NCBI GenBank assembly: GCA_013399695.1 | Contig: VXAU01006138.1 | Coordinates: forward strand, 133,935-197,934 | DNA: 64,000 nt | Source of the DNA: Formicarius rufipectus | Lineage: Eukaryota; Chordata; Aves; Passeriformes; Formicariidae | Reading direction: 5' to 3' | Part shown: in pieces, positions 59,661 to 64,000 of the stretch | Layout: each line of letters begins with the position of its first letter | How positions within the stretch are numbered: position 1 is the stretch's first letter | Notes under the pieces: model-generated | The model's database searches: none | What the model saw: the letters and a program-made list of their open reading frames with translations, nothing else | What the model was told of the DNA's origin: nothing | Position numbers and translations under genes: made by a program

Positions 59661-62600
59661 ATACAATCTTCTGTTTAAAGACTACAGTATGTGTATTTTA
59701 TCCAACCCTGCTATTACCTCACTGCTATTTTAGACAATTGAATAAAAGAAAAAAAAAATACATTTTTGAGTGCATCACAGGTCCATCCTTACTCCTGTAC
59801 ATACTCTAAAATAAGTGTTTCATACTTAACTTGTAAAATACAAGCATCAGTGACATAAATACCAAATACCAGCATGTCACTCAGTCTTGAAGTAATTAAA
59901 ATAAATTCAGTTTGGATTGAGAGTATTCCCAGCTTAGTTTTCTGTTCCAGTTTTCTTTTAACTATAAAATATCTGCCCTAAGTCATCAACATTTCTGTAA
60001 ACCTTTGTCTGTAACTGGGTCTGTCTTTAAGCTCTACGGCAGCATGAATTGTATTTAACCGTGATTATCTGTAAATATTGGAAATGTGTTTCAGAACAGC
60101 TCCTGTAACACAACAATGCAGATTTAAGGGAAAAGCTTACCTGTAAACAAGTGCAACGCCAGTGACGTGTGTCTTCCCAAAGCTTTTTGGGGGCTGAACT
60201 AGCACATTGAATCCAAGACCACCTCCCTGCACCAGGGCATGTCTGGGTGCTCCTGCCCTCTCCTGGCACTCCAGGTGCTCACAAGCTCCCAGCCTAAACA
60301 TTCTCCTGCAGGGGTTTGCCTTTGATGAACTAATAATTAACCTCCCTCGGATCCTTCACTCACCTTGGGCAGCACATAATACCAATGTCATACCAACACA
60401 TGGGAATAATTTTCTACACCTGGAACCATTTAGGAATATATTAGGATGAATTTTTTTCCTAGATTACTGATGCACAATTAAAAAAAATCCCATGACTATG
60501 TCTAATTTCTCTTCATAATTCCCTTTGTCTAAAGAAAAAATACAGTAAGTCCACTGTGCTACTGCTCAACCTTAAATCCCGTGCTGGTTCTGTTCTGATT
60601 ATCCCAGAAAAGTACCTCCTCTCGTCCTTTCCATTTCCCAATGGTCATCAAAAACCCCCCCACGAATTAGCAAGGAGTCAAACTGAAATAGATTTTGCAT
60701 AATTCACTTGGCACTTGTTTGAATAACTTCTCCCTGGAATCCACCCTGCAGATCCCACGAGACCTTCCAGTCACAGTGACATCTCCTCACCCACCTGGGT
60801 CAGGAGCAGTGCACTGAATGTTCCTGTGCAGCTCAGGGCCTTTGCTTCTGACCACCACCAAGCAAGCCATGCACACAAGGAAACCAAACATGCTTAAATT
60901 CTGTGAAGTTAGATTTGGGCCACAGTTTAAGTCATAATCAATTATCAAAGGCTGACAGAACCTCTTTTCTGTAACAAGCAACAAGAGCCATAATCTGAAG
61001 ACCTTAACTTTCCCCCAGTACTTATTCAAACAAAATAATGAGCAGAAATGAGTGAGGAATTAACACCTAAATAAGTAGCAAGGTCCAAAATCACTTTTTA
61101 TCTTTTATGTACATGCGAACATGCCAACAGATACCGTAAGTCTGTCAATATTTCTGGTATTTCCAGGTCAGTGTTTCACCACTAATGTTGATTTGTTTTG
61201 GTTTACTTTCTGTAGTGACCTACTGGGGTTCTGAGGCCATAATTTCAGGAAATATAATTTTCTGTTTATATAAAATTCACTTTTTGGTTGTCACTGTTCA
61301 GTTCTGAAACACAGCACCGCCAATTTGTGGCTTGCCTGGACTTAAGCTAGACCGAAGTGATTTGCTGCAAAGAAACAAAGCCCCACCTTCAAACACAACC
61401 CAAGAGGAAGTTATGTGTCTGAAAGGGAAAACAATTTCCTCTTTTTGTTCTAAGTACTCTAACAATGTTAAACTCTCTCACAGCTTCTCTGAACATGTCA
61501 CATACACAGGAAGGTTTTGCAGCTTTTTCTCTCTTTTGCACTCATTAAATCCATCACTTCACTGTGCACATCCATCTCTATTAAACACATCACAAACAGC
61601 CCTCAGTGGAGCACAGATGTCAGCTTGTGTCTTTCCTTAATATTTTTCGATGATAAATTTATCATCATTATTTTTATTCTTATCATGCTAATTTATTTGT
61701 AACACTGCAAACACTTTCCCTGTCTCTGAGTCAGAAAATGCTTCCTGTAGGTGTGTTTGCAATAGGACCAGGACTACAGTCAGTAAAAGACAAGTTCCTT
61801 TACTGTAAATTTATTTACTTACTGTGATCATTGCGGGGAACACGCCAGTGTCACTTACAGGGTGGCAGCAGCAGGGCAGGAACACTGCTGAAGCCTGGCA
61901 GGTGTTTTGGTTGCTCCAAAGGAATCTGTTGAGAGAACAGGATATTATTTGCATAATGTATCAAAACGACTGTTGGTTTTCCTTTATGAAGGCACCACAA
62001 AGTTCCTGACACAGATAATATCCTAGCAACTCTTTGTGCTAACAGAGACACCATTACAGCAACAGAAATATTTACAGTATGTTTTCATGGCATATTAACT
62101 CTCAGCTATTTTAAAAGCTGCAGGAATTGTTCTGTATTTCTAAAAATGGATGCTAAGTGTAAGCCTGTAAAACTGTGCATAGTTTAGAATCCAATTGTTT
62201 CTTTCTCAGTTAGATGGAGGGTGAATTTGGAGGAATATGATATTCGTGTCATTATATATCGGTCAGTGTTCTCAGTGAATTTTTACCTGTGTTGTAATTT
62301 TTTGTAAAAGGAAGATGAGAGAAGCTGGAGGAAGACTGGCAATGTGGCAAAGCTCAACTCTTATTTGGTAAATTGTGTCACGAATACATATAAAAAATGA
62401 AATATCAACAGAAAGTTAACTAAGACATAATTGAAAATACATATTTTTTTCATTTTATCTCAAACACGATTTGAGAATAACATAGCACATTTTTCATAGT
62501 GAATATACCCCATTTATTGCACAGTCTCAATTTACATAAAGTTTAAACCTTGAAATTTGTTATATTGGAGAAAATTTCCTTGAGTGTGAAACTCTCAAAT

Positions 62601-64000
62601 GAGCAGCTAACTAAGTTTGGCAGGGAAAGGTCCCTGACCTGCTTTTACACTCCGGGGCTGGTTCTTCATATTCCATTCCAGTCAGCAGGACTTCCTGGGT
62701 GAGGAACTTCCTGAGGCCCCTTCCTGAAGAACGTCTTTGCTGCAGAAGGATGATTAGGTAAATGTGCACTATCTCCAGAATAACAACTGCTTATTTATAT
62801 GCCAAAATGTTTTCCTTGCTGCCTCGCCTCCTAAAGTGAACATATAACCACTATAAAGACGCATTAGGTGGGGAGGCAAAACTACTTTGAAAGTCAAAAG
62901 CCACTTGTCTTTCATGAAAACCTTTTTCTTTAGGTGCAGATCTGGAGACTTCATTGTTTTTCTTATGTTTCAAAGCTATCAGAAATAGAAAACAAGTGAG
63001 GAAGTGCAGCCCCGTTTGCTGGGAAGGAGCTCTGCTGAACACATTTCACTGGCTACAAATAGGATGTCTCAAGACCAAATACCTCTTTGGAGAGCACCAC
63101 ATTAATAATCCAGCACGGGAAACTCTTCTATAATTATGCTTTTAGAGCTCTCTTATTGGATGAGTTTAGTTATTCATTTGCTTTGTGACCCATGTCAAGG
63201 AAAGGTGTGTTCAAAGAACCCTGTCATCAATCACTTGGTTAACTTTAAACATCTCAGGTGCCTGTGAAGCTGATCAGCCCTTTGGGTCACTTTGAAAACA
63301 GCAGCTCTTGAGCAACTGAAACAAGCGGGATGCAGTTTTACGGGATGTTTTACCCTGATCCTCCACTCCTCAGGATATAGAAGTCGAGACTAGGCCACTC
63401 AGCTTATGCTTTCCAGCGTGGAAAATAAAGCTCAGCATGCTTTGCTACCTCCAGGACGATGAGCTGTGAGAGCTGTGCAACGTTTTCTGTGAATGCAGGA
63501 GCCTGCGTGGAGTTTTGCTTCATTTGTTTCGTTAACTTCGTCTGGGAATATGATATAGTCCTTAGGAACGTAAACACTCTGACTTAGGACTTTGTTGCTA
63601 CACAAGTAAAGGGCTTTTTCTCAAAGTCATGGCAGACACGAGTGTACACAAAGATACTCTGCATAGCAGAGAAGGCCACCCACACAGTTATGTGAATTCA
63701 GTTGTTTGATTCACATTCCTCTTCTCCCACAAAAGCCAAGGTGGGCCGTGGCTGCTTTCCCATCAGGGGCTGAGGACGCTCCATCTGAGTCATGTGGGCC
63801 TTGAACAGAGAACAAACCCCCCCAGTAACACACCCACCCCCAGTAAGACTGTCTGTTTGTACGCACCACGGGGCAGCAAACCCCCCCGAGGACTCACCGA
63901 GGCCAAGGGAAGCATCACAAGGAGGTTGTCCCTGTGCATCTCAACCCAAATGTCCTGGCTGCCATCAGAGCTGGTTCCCAATGCCAGCCAGAGGCCCAGC

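Larger units (their letters stand above)
41550..64000. other. ANO1 upstream flank, no recognised gene
   Basis: Over 22 kb I find no exon that I can assign to a known gene on either strand. Open frames are short (at most about 134 codons) and lack domains. The stretch holds one old CR1-like fragment, two small tandem duplications, short CA/TG and AT simple runs, and several AT-rich blocks of enhancer-like appearance. In mammals this side of ANO1 faces FGF3, but no FGF core motif is seen, so that gene would lie outside the window if the order is the same. Confidence 0.7.

Overview
The window looks like vertebrate nuclear DNA, most likely from a bird. It has small exons in long introns with GT-AG borders, a CpG-island promoter, a few CR1-type LINE fragments and little other repeat. 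CR1 remnants are also common in crocodilians and turtles, so 'bird' is an inference. No bacterial genes, CRISPR arrays or mobile-element operons were seen.

One gene is recognised with confidence: the 5' part of ANO1 (anoctamin-1/TMEM16A, the calcium-activated chloride channel) on the minus strand. Five coding exons can be placed from reading frame, splice sites and recalled similarity to mammalian ANO1: exon 1 at 40607-40655, exon 2 at 8101-8279, exon 3 at 4341-4667, exon 4 at 1892-1990 and exon 5 at 225-376. They join without a frameshift to about 268 codons of the cytoplasmic N-terminus. All membrane segments, the pore and the calcium site lie beyond the left edge. Exon numbers are local to this window.

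Layout from left to right: intron 5 (1-224), exons 5 to 2 within the first 8.3 kb, then a 32 kb intron 1 with CR1 fragments, low-complexity tracts, small tandem repeats, two CpG-rich patches and several AT-rich blocks that resemble conserved non-coding elements. The ANO1 promoter and CpG island follow at about 40390-41460, with a TATA-like box and a G-rich tract just upstream. A near-perfect palindrome carrying TATAAAA in both arms lies 0.7 kb further upstream. From about 41.5 kb to 64 kb I recognise no gene; this is the 5' flank of ANO1. In mammals that flank leads to the FGF3/FGF4/FGF19 cluster, but no FGF exon is visible here.

I found no undescribed biological system. The most useful leads are an N-terminal ANO1 extension of 40 residues, a Leu in place of the mammalian internal start Met117, splice-site features of exons 3 and 4, the TATA palindrome, and a few exon-like or enhancer-like stretches that comparative data could confirm or dismiss.
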